DNA of 18,218 nt from an uncultured Eubacteriales bacterium (GCA_905206455.1 CAJLHL010000040.1:1-18218), one strand, 5' to 3'; positions 1 through 7,061 are shown, numbered from the stretch's first letter. Notes: a model not told the origin generated them from the letters alone. Numbers and translations are program-made.

Positions 1-605
1 GTCTCATATTCACTGGGATCTTCTGCATTAAATTCGCGCTGCTGCTGATGCTGTCCTTTCTCCGCTGTGTACGCCGCTGACATAGCCGCGATCCGGCGGC
101 GCAAAGCTTCGATTTCTGCATCTTTCTCCTCAATCAGACTTTCCTGTTCTCTGATCTTTTTGACGTCGAGGATCACCTGCTGTACGGGAATTTTTTCCTC
201 TTTAAAAGAGCGTTCTTCGTAATCTCTTCCGTAACAGTAATCGATCCACTGAATAAATTCAAACAGCCCCTTCAGTGAAGCGAGGGCATCGCTCTTCTTT
301 ATATTTTTGCCGGTATGCACCGCCAGATTTCCAAGATTTACGATGTATGGGAGCTTACTCCAGGTGTCCTGATCTACCGCAAAACGAAACGAATGTTCGT
401 GTATCAGCGACTGCAGATTCTCACGATACGGCATTTTAATCTCATCATCCGCAGAATACACCCATTTGACGGCCAGTTCCAAAGCCTTTCTGCATCCGAC
501 GGCACACATGGCAGGAGACGACGCATAGACTTTTTCGGCCTCGGCAGCTGCGGCGGAAAACAGCTCGTATTCTTTTTTTTCATACAAATATTCAAAGTTG
601 GTCAT
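1..605 (-). CDS. hsdR: Type I restriction enzyme R subunit, N-terminal part (partial)
   Basis: This is an open frame from the ATG at 605 to the left edge, 201 codons with no stop, so the gene is cut by the window. The protein begins MTNFEYLYEKKEYELF and carries LELAVKWVYSADDEI, LGNLAVHTG and FEFIQWIDYCYGRDYEER. This is the DUF4145-type N-terminal region found in many HsdR subunits. A charged helix (IREQESLIEEKDAEIEALRRR) follows. The nuclease and SF2 helicase domains that cut and translocate DNA would lie beyond the edge. A GGAG site sits 7 bases before the ATG. The gene is downstream of hsdM and hsdS on the same strand, as expected, but a broken gene and a promoter-like sequence separate it from hsdS. 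The family call rests on remembered similarity plus context and is fairly sure. Confidence 0.85.
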   Translation of the reverse strand, partial: MTNFEYLYEKKEYELFSAAAAEAEKVYASSPAMCAVGCRKALELAVKWVYSADDEIKMPYRENLQSLIHEHSFRFAVDQDTWSKLPYIVNLGNLAVHTGKNIKKSDALASLKGLFEFIQWIDYCYGRDYEERSFKEEKIPVQQVILDVKKIREQESLIEEKDAEIEALRRRIAAMSAAYTAEKGQHQQQREFNAEDPSEYE

Positions 606-624
606 AGCTAAACTCCGTTAATTT

Positions 625-654
625 ATAGTATCTATACTTTGGATTGCAGTTCAA
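625..654 (-). promoter_or_regulatory. Putative promoter for hsdR
   Basis: On the minus strand TTGAAC (649-654) is followed after 18 bases by TACTAT (625-630), a fair sigma-A match. It lies about 20 bases before the hsdR start, between the broken HEPN gene and hsdR. It could give hsdR transcription independent of hsdMS. Prediction only. Confidence 0.45.
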
Positions 655-690
655 AAATCATTCTGCCCATTGATTTTACGAAAAATAATC

Positions 691-1019
691 CTACAGTGTC
701 TCTAATACGTCCCGATAACGAATCTCTACTTCTTTCTGAAGTTTCATTAATTCCGGAATGTACTCATTGAGAATTTTTCCCACCAGTCTTTCCGCCGCGG
801 CGCCATCATAGATATACGCCATATCATTTCGGTCCCGCAGCATCGATAATCAGATCCTTTCATCAAGAAAATCATATACTGTTATGCGCTTTTGATAATT
901 TCCCTTGTTGAACTGGTATTTACTTCATTTCATCCTTCGTATTTCAAAAGTTCTTTTAAAACTTTCCATCCCAGTTCAAATTGAAGTGAAAATTTATCGA
1001 TGACTCCGCTCCTCTGCAA
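691..1019 (-). pseudogene. Decayed HEPN-domain gene (HI0074-type NTase substrate-binding protein)
   Basis: Reading the minus strand just after the hsdS stop gives RSGVIDKFSLQFELGWKVLK and then ELLKYEG, followed by a TGA (930-932). The same frame goes on with NEVNTSSTREIIKSA to a TAA at 882-884. A one-base frame change then gives YDFLDERI, a second TGA (850-852), and LSMLRDRNDMAYIYDG plus about 30 more residues, ending LETL and a TAG at 691. The pieces match, in order, the nucleotidyltransferase substrate-binding (HEPN, HI0074-like) family, including its RxxxxH-type helix, here RNDMAY with Tyr where His is usual. The first TGA sits where the family often has Arg (CGA to TGA). The second sits where it often has Trp (TGG to TGA). 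The usual N-terminus and the partner MNT nucleotidyltransferase gene are missing. The locus is therefore a relic of a HEPN/MNT toxin-antitoxin pair, not a working gene. Confidence 0.8.
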
Positions 1020-1022
1020 TGA

Positions 1023-2102
1023 TCATCCGAAATACTCCTGCATCAGAGAATCAAAGAGAAGCTGCGTCTCCTTCAGAGACTTTTGGATGACGGATTTCGA
1101 TTTGTCAACTTGGGTGACGAAGGCGGAAAATTGTTTTTGGAGTGTATGATCAGGCACCATCACATCCAAATCTGATAGAATTTTTAGATTAATATTCTTT
1201 TGTGCGACCTGCGGTGCCTGATCCTCTAATATCCTTTGGAAAAAACTAAACCAATAGTGCATGTAAATTACGTTTATAGCATCATTTGGAACGAAACCAA
1301 CAACACTATCTGGAAAACATGCATCAAAAGTCAGAATAGCCGTCTGTGCAATATTGGCAGCGATCGTTATGCAAAGAGTACCGGAGTTCCACATCTTACT
1401 TTGTCGTAATCCCAGCTCCGAATAAGTATTCTGATACTCTGTAATATATAATCCTGCACTTGTTATCTCTCCAGTTTGAATCAAAGGATACGGTCCATTT
1501 AAGAGTTCTGGCGCATTACGAGGGCGATGCTTCGACCTACCTCGCTCTATCGCTCCAAGTTCTCGTAGTTTCTTAGTTGGAAACTTATTCCTATTATGTA
1601 CCGGATTACCAAACAGTTCAACAAATCGGGCTTTGATGAGGTTGTCCAGTTTTTGGAGCTGTTGTTGTCGCAATGATATAACAACTTCCACTCTTTTAAG
1701 TATTTCAATTACATCGGCCTGCTTGTCGAGCGAATCAAGGTTAAAAACTTCATTTTTGTAATCACGAAAATAAATGTGCGGAATTGTTGCACCTGAAAAA
1801 TACTTTTCCAAATGCATATAACGAACCACATAACAAAGATATTCCGGCAATACATTATTTTTTGGAAGAAGATATTGCATGGTTCCAATAACTGATGATT
1901 TGGCAGGGTATAAATTAGTCCTTCCAATACCTGCACCATCTTTTACGACAGCCACATATGACTGTTCCTGATGATAAAAATCAATATTTCCAATATGCCC
2001 TGATGCGCCGAACACGGGATATTCTCCCATTTTACCTATTATATCAGATTGTTTCAAATTTGAAGAACCACGTTTACACACATCTTCCAATTTTACTTTC
2101 AT
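1023..2102 (-). CDS. hsdS: Type I restriction-modification specificity subunit
   Basis: HsdS supplies DNA sequence recognition for the M2S methylase and the R2M2S nuclease. The 359 residues show the classic double layout. A first target-recognition domain (about 1-140) contains YPVFGASGHIGNIDFY, KDGAGIG and GATIPHIYFRDY. A conserved spacer helix (about 144-167) reads LRQQQLQKLDNLIKARFVEL and then FGNP. A second recognition domain (about 168-325) contains PLIQTGEI and APQVAQKNINLKIL. A final helix ends LLFDSLMQEYFG. It is slightly short for the family (about 380-420). The start ATG lies 9 bases after the hsdM stop, with a GGGGG ribosome site overlapping that stop, so the two are co-expressed. 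The DNA is visibly more AT-rich than hsdM or the genes to the right, which fits exchange of recognition domains between strains. Confidence 0.92.
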   Translation of the reverse strand: MKVKLEDVCKRGSSNLKQSDIIGKMGEYPVFGASGHIGNIDFYHQEQSYVAVVKDGAGIGRTNLYPAKSSVIGTMQYLLPKNNVLPEYLCYVVRYMHLEKYFSGATIPHIYFRDYKNEVFNLDSLDKQADVIEILKRVEVVISLRQQQLQKLDNLIKARFVELFGNPVHNRNKFPTKKLRELGAIERGRSKHRPRNAPELLNGPYPLIQTGEITSAGLYITEYQNTYSELGLRQSKMWNSGTLCITIAANIAQTAILTFDACFPDSVVGFVPNDAINVIYMHYWFSFFQRILEDQAPQVAQKNINLKILSDLDVMVPDHTLQKQFSAFVTQVDKSKSVIQKSLKETQLLFDSLMQEYFG

Positions 2103-2111
2103 AATTTCCCC

Positions 2112-3665
2112 CTACAAATCCGACTTTCCCATCTCCAGCAGCTTTTTCAGCTCCTGTACTTCCGTCTCAATTTCCCGGTTCAGCCGTTCGATATCCGCCA
2201 GAATCTCCGATGTCGGCGGGTATTCTACCGGAATATATTCCACTTCCTTGTACTTATTGATCGACAGATCATAATTATTATCCGCGATCTCCTGTTTCGG
2301 TACAAAAAAACTCTGTTCCGTGCGCTGCCGGGTGGATTCCCGCTCCAGATTGTGAAACCTTTCGATGATATCGGGAATATCATTCTCCTCGATTTCCGAA
2401 CGCTTATCGTCGAGGCTGAAACCGTCGGCCTTCATATCGTAAAACCACACATTTTCCGTACCGCCGGCGCCGGTTTTCGTGAAGATCAGCACAGCGGTGG
2501 ATACTCCCGCATAAGGTTTAAATACGCCGGAAGGCATAGAGATTACCGCACGGAGCTGATGATTTTCCACCAGCTCCTTTCGCAGTGATTTATGAGCTTT
2601 GCTGCTGCCGAACAAAACTCCGTCCGGAACGATGCAGGCACAGCGGCCTCCTGTCTTCATCATCCGCAGAAACAATGCCAAAAAGAGAAGCTCCGTCTTC
2701 TTCGTATCGGTCACCGCCTTCAGATCATCGTTGATGGATCCCGCATCCACCGTTCCCTTAAAAGGAGGGTTTGCCAGGCAGACGGTATATTTTCCCCTGA
2801 TCTGATTCTGCTTTGACACACTGTCCCTGTAATCCACATCTGGATTGCCGATCGAATGAAGCATGAGATTCATAGCGGAGATACGCAGCATGGTGCGGTC
2901 GGTATCAAACCCCGTGAACATTTCTCCGCCGAAATGATCCCACTGCTCCGGCGTCATCGTATCTTCATACTTATTCCGTATATATTCCGATGCCGATACC
3001 AGAAAACCCGCGGTTCCGCAGGCTGGATCACAGATCAGATCCTCCGGCGTCGGCGCGATGAGTTCCACCATCATTTCCCGGATATGCTTCGGTGTACGAA
3101 ACTGGCCGTTCTGTCCGGCGGTTGCCAGCTTACCCAGCATATATTCGTACAGATCTCCCTGCATGTCCAAATCTGAAATATCATTTTCATACAGATCTTC
3201 CAATCCGGTGATGATTTTCTGCAGAACCTGCGGCGTGGGAATCAGAAACATCGCATCATCCATATATCTGGAAAAAGCAGTCCGGCTTTCCGCTGTCTTT
3301 GCCGGCTCATCCGCAATCTCCACCAGTTCTCCCGCTTCGTCAAAATCGGGAAGCCTTCCGTATTTCATCTTCTTTATCGCCGGAAACACTCTCATCGAAA
3401 TGATCTCATAAATCTCGCGGGAATCCCGATCCTTAAATCTGCTCCAGCGCATGGACTGCCCTTCGGCCGACTGCGGGAAAATCCTCTGTCCCGTCCCGCC
3501 TGTCATATGATCAAATTCCTCCTGTTCCAATTCTTTTTCATCCAAAGAACGGATAAACATCAGATACGTCAGCTGTTCGATGACCGTCAGCGGATTTGTA
3601 ATCCCTCCCGCCCAGATATCCGTCCAGATCTTATCTATTTTATTTTTAATAATTCCTGTTATCAT
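2112..3665 (-). CDS. hsdM: Type I restriction-modification DNA methyltransferase subunit (N6-adenine)
   Basis: HsdM transfers a methyl group from S-adenosylmethionine to adenine N6 in the site chosen by HsdS. The 517-residue protein has the helical HsdM N-terminal domain (about 7-150). An SAM-binding motif I, DPACGTAGFL, is at 213-222. The catalytic motif IV, NPPF, is at 299-302. The typical block RTPKHIREMMVELIAP is at about 190-205, and IVPDGVLFG at about 345-353. The length is normal for the family. An AGGAG site lies 7 bases before the ATG. It is the first gene of the hsd group, about 210 bases downstream of a promoter-like sequence. No frameshift or missing motif was seen. Confidence 0.96.
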   Translation of the reverse strand: MITGIIKNKIDKIWTDIWAGGITNPLTVIEQLTYLMFIRSLDEKELEQEEFDHMTGGTGQRIFPQSAEGQSMRWSRFKDRDSREIYEIISMRVFPAIKKMKYGRLPDFDEAGELVEIADEPAKTAESRTAFSRYMDDAMFLIPTPQVLQKIITGLEDLYENDISDLDMQGDLYEYMLGKLATAGQNGQFRTPKHIREMMVELIAPTPEDLICDPACGTAGFLVSASEYIRNKYEDTMTPEQWDHFGGEMFTGFDTDRTMLRISAMNLMLHSIGNPDVDYRDSVSKQNQIRGKYTVCLANPPFKGTVDAGSINDDLKAVTDTKKTELLFLALFLRMMKTGGRCACIVPDGVLFGSSKAHKSLRKELVENHQLRAVISMPSGVFKPYAGVSTAVLIFTKTGAGGTENVWFYDMKADGFSLDDKRSEIEENDIPDIIERFHNLERESTRQRTEQSFFVPKQEIADNNYDLSINKYKEVEYIPVEYPPTSEILADIERLNREIETEVQELKKLLEMGKSDL

Positions 3666-3855
3666 TTTAAAACTCCTGTTTTTTCAGCATTTTTCTTTTC
3701 CGTAAAGATTGCTTCTCCGTCTGAGGTTCCGACAAAACCGCCGCTGAAAGACTGCGGGTACCGAACGCCGAAATATATCGCATGACATCGGTACACGCCC
3801 AACTGCATGCTGCCCCTATTCCTGCGCCCCGATCAAACGAACTTCTCAGAACTTT

Positions 3856-3896
3856 ACGTCTATTTCAGACGTTTCTATATTTATTATGTAATAAAT
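3856..3896. repeat. Two adjacent palindromes upstream of hsdM
   Basis: ACGTCT (3856-3861) and AGACGT (3867-3872) form one perfect dyad with a 5-base centre. ATTTATTA (3879-3886) and TAATAAAT (3889-3896) form a second with a 2-base centre. The second covers the -10 box of the putative hsdM promoter. They could be operators or part of the 5' leader. The AT-rich one could also be chance. Confidence 0.4.
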
Positions 3897-3911
3897 TATA
3901 ATCATTCACAA
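3883..3911 (-). promoter_or_regulatory. Putative promoter for hsdMS
   Basis: On the minus strand TTGTGA (3906-3911) is followed after 17 bases by CATAAT (3883-3888). The implied transcript starts near 3876 and leaves a leader of about 210 bases before hsdM. No other gene is seen in 3666-4068, so this intergenic stretch carries this promoter, the two palindromes and the divergent promoter at 4012. Confidence 0.45.
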
Positions 3912-4011
3912 CAGATTTTTCTGATAAAAGAACTCTGACCGTCGGGAAAGACAGAGGAAAGATCTCACCTTTCTCCTGAAAGTTTTTGAGTCCCGCCGCT
4001 CTATAAAATCG

Positions 4012-4040
4012 CAGACAGCGTTTCGCGTTTATGGTAAAAT
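4012..4040 (+). promoter_or_regulatory. Putative extended -10 promoter
   Basis: CAGACA (4012-4017) lies 17 bases before TAAAAT (4035-4040), and the -10 is preceded by TATGG, giving a TATGnTAnAAT extended -10. It sits about 50 bases before the start of the small Cys-containing protein gene at 4090. Confidence 0.5.
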
Positions 4041-4089
4041 AAAGAAAAAACTTACCGGGAAAAAGATATTGAGAAAGAGAGGATTTGTC

Positions 4090-4446
4090 ATGGCAAATAA
4101 AAAAGCTTTAGATTATATCGTCGAAAAAACAAAGGAATTAATCGGCGCTCCGACCTGCTGCGACGAAGCGAAGGCAGCGGCTCAGGCATGGCTGGACGCA
4201 GTAGGTACGGAAAACCAGGCGGCAGAGACAGAACGTTATTTTGCTGAACTGGAAGAAGATATCATGCCGATTGAAAATCTCATCGCCTTTTCCGATTCCG
4301 ACGCCGGCAGAGAATATTTCGGCGCGGAAGCGGCCGCAGACATCGCCGCCCATGCAAAAGAGATTCAGAAAAACGGTGCCAAATATTGTGACTGTCCGGC
4401 ATGTGCGGCAATCGAAGCCATCTTTGAAAAAAGAGAGGAAATTTAA
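4090..4446 (+). CDS. Conserved small Cys-containing protein of unknown function
   Basis: A 118-residue soluble protein, MANKKALDYIVEKTKEL to EKREEI. I recall close relatives in Clostridia databases carrying the label 'molecular chaperone Hsp90', but nothing here resembles Hsp90 (no GHKL ATPase motifs, about one fifth of the length), so I do not transfer that name. Visible features are a CC pair (Cys23, Cys24), a C-terminal CDCPAC cluster (Cys100, 102, 105), and a mostly helical, acidic body. The Cys groups could bind a metal or react with thiols, which is inference. The frame is open upstream to a TTG at 4069, but the ATG at 4090 has the good GAGAGGA ribosome site and is preferred. It is monocistronic, with its own promoter and a downstream terminator. 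Confidence 0.8.
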   Translation: MANKKALDYIVEKTKELIGAPTCCDEAKAAAQAWLDAVGTENQAAETERYFAELEEDIMPIENLIAFSDSDAGREYFGAEAAADIAAHAKEIQKNGAKYCDCPACAAIEAIFEKREEI

Positions 4447-4571
4447 CTTTTGAGGTATTTTTATCAAAAATCTGATCCTTGTGATACCTTTTCGCATTCT
4501 GTCAGGTGAAGTACTTCAAAATGTATTTTCGGAGACAGTCTGAAAAAGGAAGCAAAACAGGCGGTCAGACG

Positions 4572-4620
4572 AATGGCGGACCGGAAGATTAAAACTTCCG
4601 GCCCGCCATTTTCTCTCTTC
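4572..4620 (+). terminator. Rho-independent terminator
   Basis: Stem AATGGCGG-A-CCGGAAG (4572-4587) pairs with CTTCCGG-C-CCGCCATT (4595-4610), leaving one mismatch and a 7-base loop. TTCTCTCTTC follows. It is strong and points along the plus strand, ending the transcript of the gene at 4090-4446 about 125 bases after its stop. Nothing gene-like was supported in 4447-4571 or 4621-4727. Confidence 0.85.
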
Positions 4621-4727
4621 TATTATTTTCTTCATCCCCTTACCAAATACTACAGACCTGACGATGTCTGCATCCGTTTTCCATTTCCTCTATCGCTCGG
4701 TCTGCGGTAGCACACAGACTCGTTCAG

Positions 4728-5717
4728 CTAATTTATCCAAATCTGTCCCAGATACCCCGCTGCATCCGCGTTCAGATTCTGCTGCATACTGATAAAATTC
4801 CACATATCCTCGATCTCTTCCGCATCCCTGCGGCAGATAAGTTCCGCCTCTGAAAAAATCCGCCTGCCTTCGGCCTCACCGATTCCGGCTTCCTCAAAAG
4901 AGCGCCACTGCGCCGAACTGCGCCGCATCACATGAGCCTCTGTGCCTGCGGCACGCTGAACAAGGCAGCCCCGCTCAGAATTGAGATAATACATCACAAA
5001 AACTTTCTTATAGATATCCGTCGCTGTACGGTAAAGATCCCTGTCTGCGGCATCCGTGAGAAAACAGTCCAGCCAGTCCAAAGCGGCATTGTACTGGATC
5101 GAAGCAGATTTCACATCCTCAAGCCGCAGCCTTTTTCCGCCGCCCGCCGCATCCAGTTCGCTGCTCAGCTGGAAATCCAGTCTCTGCAGCTGCATCAGAA
5201 GATTTACCAGCATTTGATGTTTCGTATCGTCGTCCGCATCCTCCATCGCCAGTCCTGCATCCTTTTCCTTCTTCGCATATTTTACCATCTCTTCAATTTC
5301 CGCCGTTTCCATTTTATTGAAAACAGCAGGCAAACCGGAATTCATCTCAGATGAAAATTCCTGCGGATGTTCTCCTCTGAAAAAATCCAGAAGACTGAGA
5401 AAAAAATGCCACTCCTTCGGATATCCGCCCCGTCCAGAGATATGATGTTCCATCTTTCCCTCCGCTTTATAGATCAGTTCCCAGCCGGTGTCATCGAAAA
5501 GGAAGGCATTCGCTTCCGTACCAGAAACTTCCGACGGATAATATACATCGTCCCAGCCTTCGATAGAAAGCCTTCTGATCTGATAGAGAAATTCGAGAGA
5601 CATCTGCCGGCCCAGCTTCCGCTCTCCCGACAGAGTTCGAATCGTCACGATCCCGTCGCTTGCTGTAATTTCAAAACTCTCTCCCGACGAAAATTGATTT
5701 AAAAAAATATATTCCAT
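4728..5717 (-). CDS. Unrecognised two-part protein, 329 residues
   Basis: I do not recognise this gene. The N-terminal part (about 1-115) looks beta-rich. It contains FEITASDGIVTIRTLSG, GWELIYKAEGKMEHHISG and GGYPKEWHFFLSLLDFF. That last 'sG...yP..w..fl..l' pattern occurs at the end of several small Firmicutes domains of unknown function. The C-terminal part (about 130-329) looks fully helical and is rich in Glu, Asp, Gln and Leu (MLVNLLMQLQRLDFQLSSEL). There is no signal peptide, membrane segment or enzyme motif, so it is probably cytosolic. The ATG at 5717 has only a weak AAGGG site 11 bases upstream. A promoter at 5979-6007 could serve it through a leader of about 250 bases. Normal codon use and a long clean frame with no good competitor support a real gene. 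Confidence 0.7.
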   Translation of the reverse strand: MEYIFLNQFSSGESFEITASDGIVTIRTLSGERKLGRQMSLEFLYQIRRLSIEGWDDVYYPSEVSGTEANAFLFDDTGWELIYKAEGKMEHHISGRGGYPKEWHFFLSLLDFFRGEHPQEFSSEMNSGLPAVFNKMETAEIEEMVKYAKKEKDAGLAMEDADDDTKHQMLVNLLMQLQRLDFQLSSELDAAGGGKRLRLEDVKSASIQYNAALDWLDCFLTDAADRDLYRTATDIYKKVFVMYYLNSERGCLVQRAAGTEAHVMRRSSAQWRSFEEAGIGEAEGRRIFSEAELICRRDAEEIEDMWNFISMQQNLNADAAGYLGQIWIN

Positions 5718-5852
5718 AAATTCCGACCCTTCTTACCTTAAACGATAAAAACACCTGCGTGTATCTGTTCCACGCAGCAAAATTTCCGTCCCGTTCGCCG
5801 CTCCCTCCTCTTTCCGCCGATGAAATACATTCAGACGATTCCGCGGTAAAAG

Positions 5853-5884
5853 AAAACACCCTGTATTTTTCTGCAAGGTGTTTT
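5853..5884. terminator. Bidirectional terminator-like hairpin
   Basis: AAAACACC (5853-5860) pairs perfectly with GGTGTTTT (5877-5884). On the minus-strand RNA three inner pairs (UUG/CAG) extend the stem to 11, and the hairpin is followed by CUUUUA. On the plus strand six U residues follow the GGUG. No plus gene ends here. On the minus strand it lies about 120 bases after the promoter at 5979-6007, so it could end a short RNA or attenuate the 329-residue protein gene. Confidence 0.55.
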
Positions 5885-5978
5885 TTACTTTCATTTGTAT
5901 TATATTTCATCCTGAAGGATACCCATCATTTTGCAAAAATCTCTACTTTTCTGTAAAATTAAAATTTATATCATTGTC

Positions 5979-6007
5979 ATTATATTATATGTCTTTTACA
6001 ATTCCAA
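5979..6007 (-). promoter_or_regulatory. Strong sigma-A-like promoter in the 5718-6216 gap
   Basis: On the minus strand TTGGAA (6002-6007) is followed after exactly 17 bases by a perfect TATAAT (5979-5984). The implied start is near 5972. Downstream come the hairpin at 5853-5884 and, 250 bases on, the gene starting at 5717. The rest of the 499-base gap (5718-6216) has no frame with a credible ribosome site. It contains a small CGGAG/CTCCG dyad near 6085 and no convincing plus-strand promoter. Confidence 0.55.
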
Positions 6008-6216
6008 TCACTTTCTTGAAATAACGCTGAAATAAGCTGGTTCCAACCTCTCGCTCCGATAATTGCCGACGGTATTTTTTTAGCCGGAGAATAACTCCGT
6101 TCAAAAAAACGCTTTCCGAAACGGTACCGCCCCTCCGAAAGAGCTCCGCGAAAAAGTAGGATTTTTCGATTCGGATCCTGCTTTCGATCGTATCAAAATG
6201 AAAAGGGAGGTTTATT

Positions 6217-6927
6217 ATGAAATGTCAGTTTTGTAACACAGAATTAGAAGACGATGCGTTATTTTGCCACGAATGCGGCGCAAAAACCGGAGAATCGCCT
6301 GCGGAAGAACCCGGAGAAGAAATGCGGAAATGCTCCGGCTGCGGTGCGGAGCTGAACCCGGAAGCCAAGTTCTGCAGTCACTGCGGAACCCCGGCAGCCG
6401 GCCAGTCTCCCGTGCGGAAATCCGATAAAAGCTCCCGGTTTTCTGTCGATCAAATCCGGGTTTTCACAGAGAAAGTCATAGAAAAGATCAAAGAAAAACC
6501 GAAGCGGTCCGCAATCATCGCCGCGGCGGCAGCCGCCGTCATCGTTCTGCTCATAATCGTCAGCAGCCTCACCGGCGGTAATTCTCCTGCTCCAACATCT
6601 TCTGCCGGCGGCAGTTCATCCTATTCGGCGTCGGGTACAGGATCCGGCAGCCGGTCCGACGACTACTATGAGCTCATCGCAACTCGCGCGCTTTACGAAG
6701 AAATACAGAGCAAATACAGCGCTGCAGATCCCGGCAGCACAAAGTACAAGATCAACAAAACAGAGAAAAAGGGAAACGACACGGTCCTGTACGGAAAGCT
6801 GTACCTCTACGATAAGTACGGAAAATCGACTACCGGCTATTCCGACGGTTCCGGAAGTTATATCCGCTCCTTTACCGTCGAGATCGACAACGATACCGGC
6901 AAAGCGGTCAGCTGTACGATAAAATAA
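6217..6927 (+). CDS. Double zinc-ribbon, single-pass membrane protein
   Basis: A 236-residue protein. Two zinc ribbons open it, each CxxC-x10-CxxC: Cys3/6/17/20 and Cys39/42/53/56. A basic linker with an amphipathic stretch (about 75-97) follows. One membrane helix, rich in Ala, Ile and Val, is at about 99-118. A Ser/Gly-rich low-complexity linker (about 120-147) comes next. The C-terminal domain (about 150-236) reads as alternating beta strands, with YKINKTEKKGNDTVLYGKLY and FTVEIDNDTGKAVSC. By the positive-inside rule the ribbons are cytosolic and the C-terminal domain is outside. Such proteins are common in Clostridia and mostly uncharacterised. No partner is adjacent. The GGGAGG ribosome site lies 7 bases before the ATG. 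Architecture is sure, function unknown. Confidence 0.88.
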   Translation: MKCQFCNTELEDDALFCHECGAKTGESPAEEPGEEMRKCSGCGAELNPEAKFCSHCGTPAAGQSPVRKSDKSSRFSVDQIRVFTEKVIEKIKEKPKRSAIIAAAAAAVIVLLIIVSSLTGGNSPAPTSSAGGSSSYSASGTGSGSRSDDYYELIATRALYEEIQSKYSAADPGSTKYKINKTEKKGNDTVLYGKLYLYDKYGKSTTGYSDGSGSYIRSFTVEIDNDTGKAVSCTIK

Positions 6928-6949
6928 AAATACAGAACGAGAAACTGAA

Positions 6950-6985
6950 AAAAGGGACTGATATTCTCCGTCCCTTTTCTTTTTC
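6950..6985. terminator. Bidirectional rho-independent terminator
   Basis: AAAAGGGAC (6950-6958) pairs with GTCCCTTTT (6970-6978), a 9-pair stem with an 11-base loop. T-rich tracts follow on both strands. It ends the zinc-ribbon gene from the left and the SGNH gene transcript from the right. Confidence 0.85.
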
Positions 6986-6992
6986 TCCGTTC

Positions 6993-7061
6993 CTAAAATC
7001 GCTGTCCGTTTCTTCTGTAATACCTCCCGCTCGCACAGAACCTCTCAAAATCCGCAGGCAT
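6993..7061 (-). CDS. Possible 22-residue microprotein
   Basis: ATG at 7061 with a GGAGG six bases upstream reads MPADFERFCASGRYYRRNGQ plus two residues and stops at 6993, just before the shared terminator and just after the SGNH gene. It is Arg-rich with one Cys. A good ribosome site and a position inside a likely transcript are the only support. It may be a chance frame or the remnant of a longer gene. Confidence 0.22.
   Translation of the reverse strand: MPADFERFCASGRYYRRNGQRF

Noticed and set aside
850..932. In-frame TGA codons in the HEPN sequence as stop-codon recoding
   Set aside because: A one-base frame change and a TAA also break the gene. Other genes use TGA as a normal stop, for example hsdS and larC neighbours.
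3666..4011. Small frames in the hsdM upstream region
   Set aside because: They lack ribosome sites and have intergenic composition. The promoter and palindromes explain the region better.
4447..4571. Possible short frame with GTG near 4507 ahead of the terminator
   Set aside because: It is short, has no family resemblance, reads into the terminator stem, and its ribosome site is poor.
5671..5910. 79-codon minus frame upstream of and overlapping the 329-residue protein
   Set aside because: It lacks a ribosome site, overlaps the gene start in another frame, and spans the terminator-like hairpin. The composition is not protein-like.
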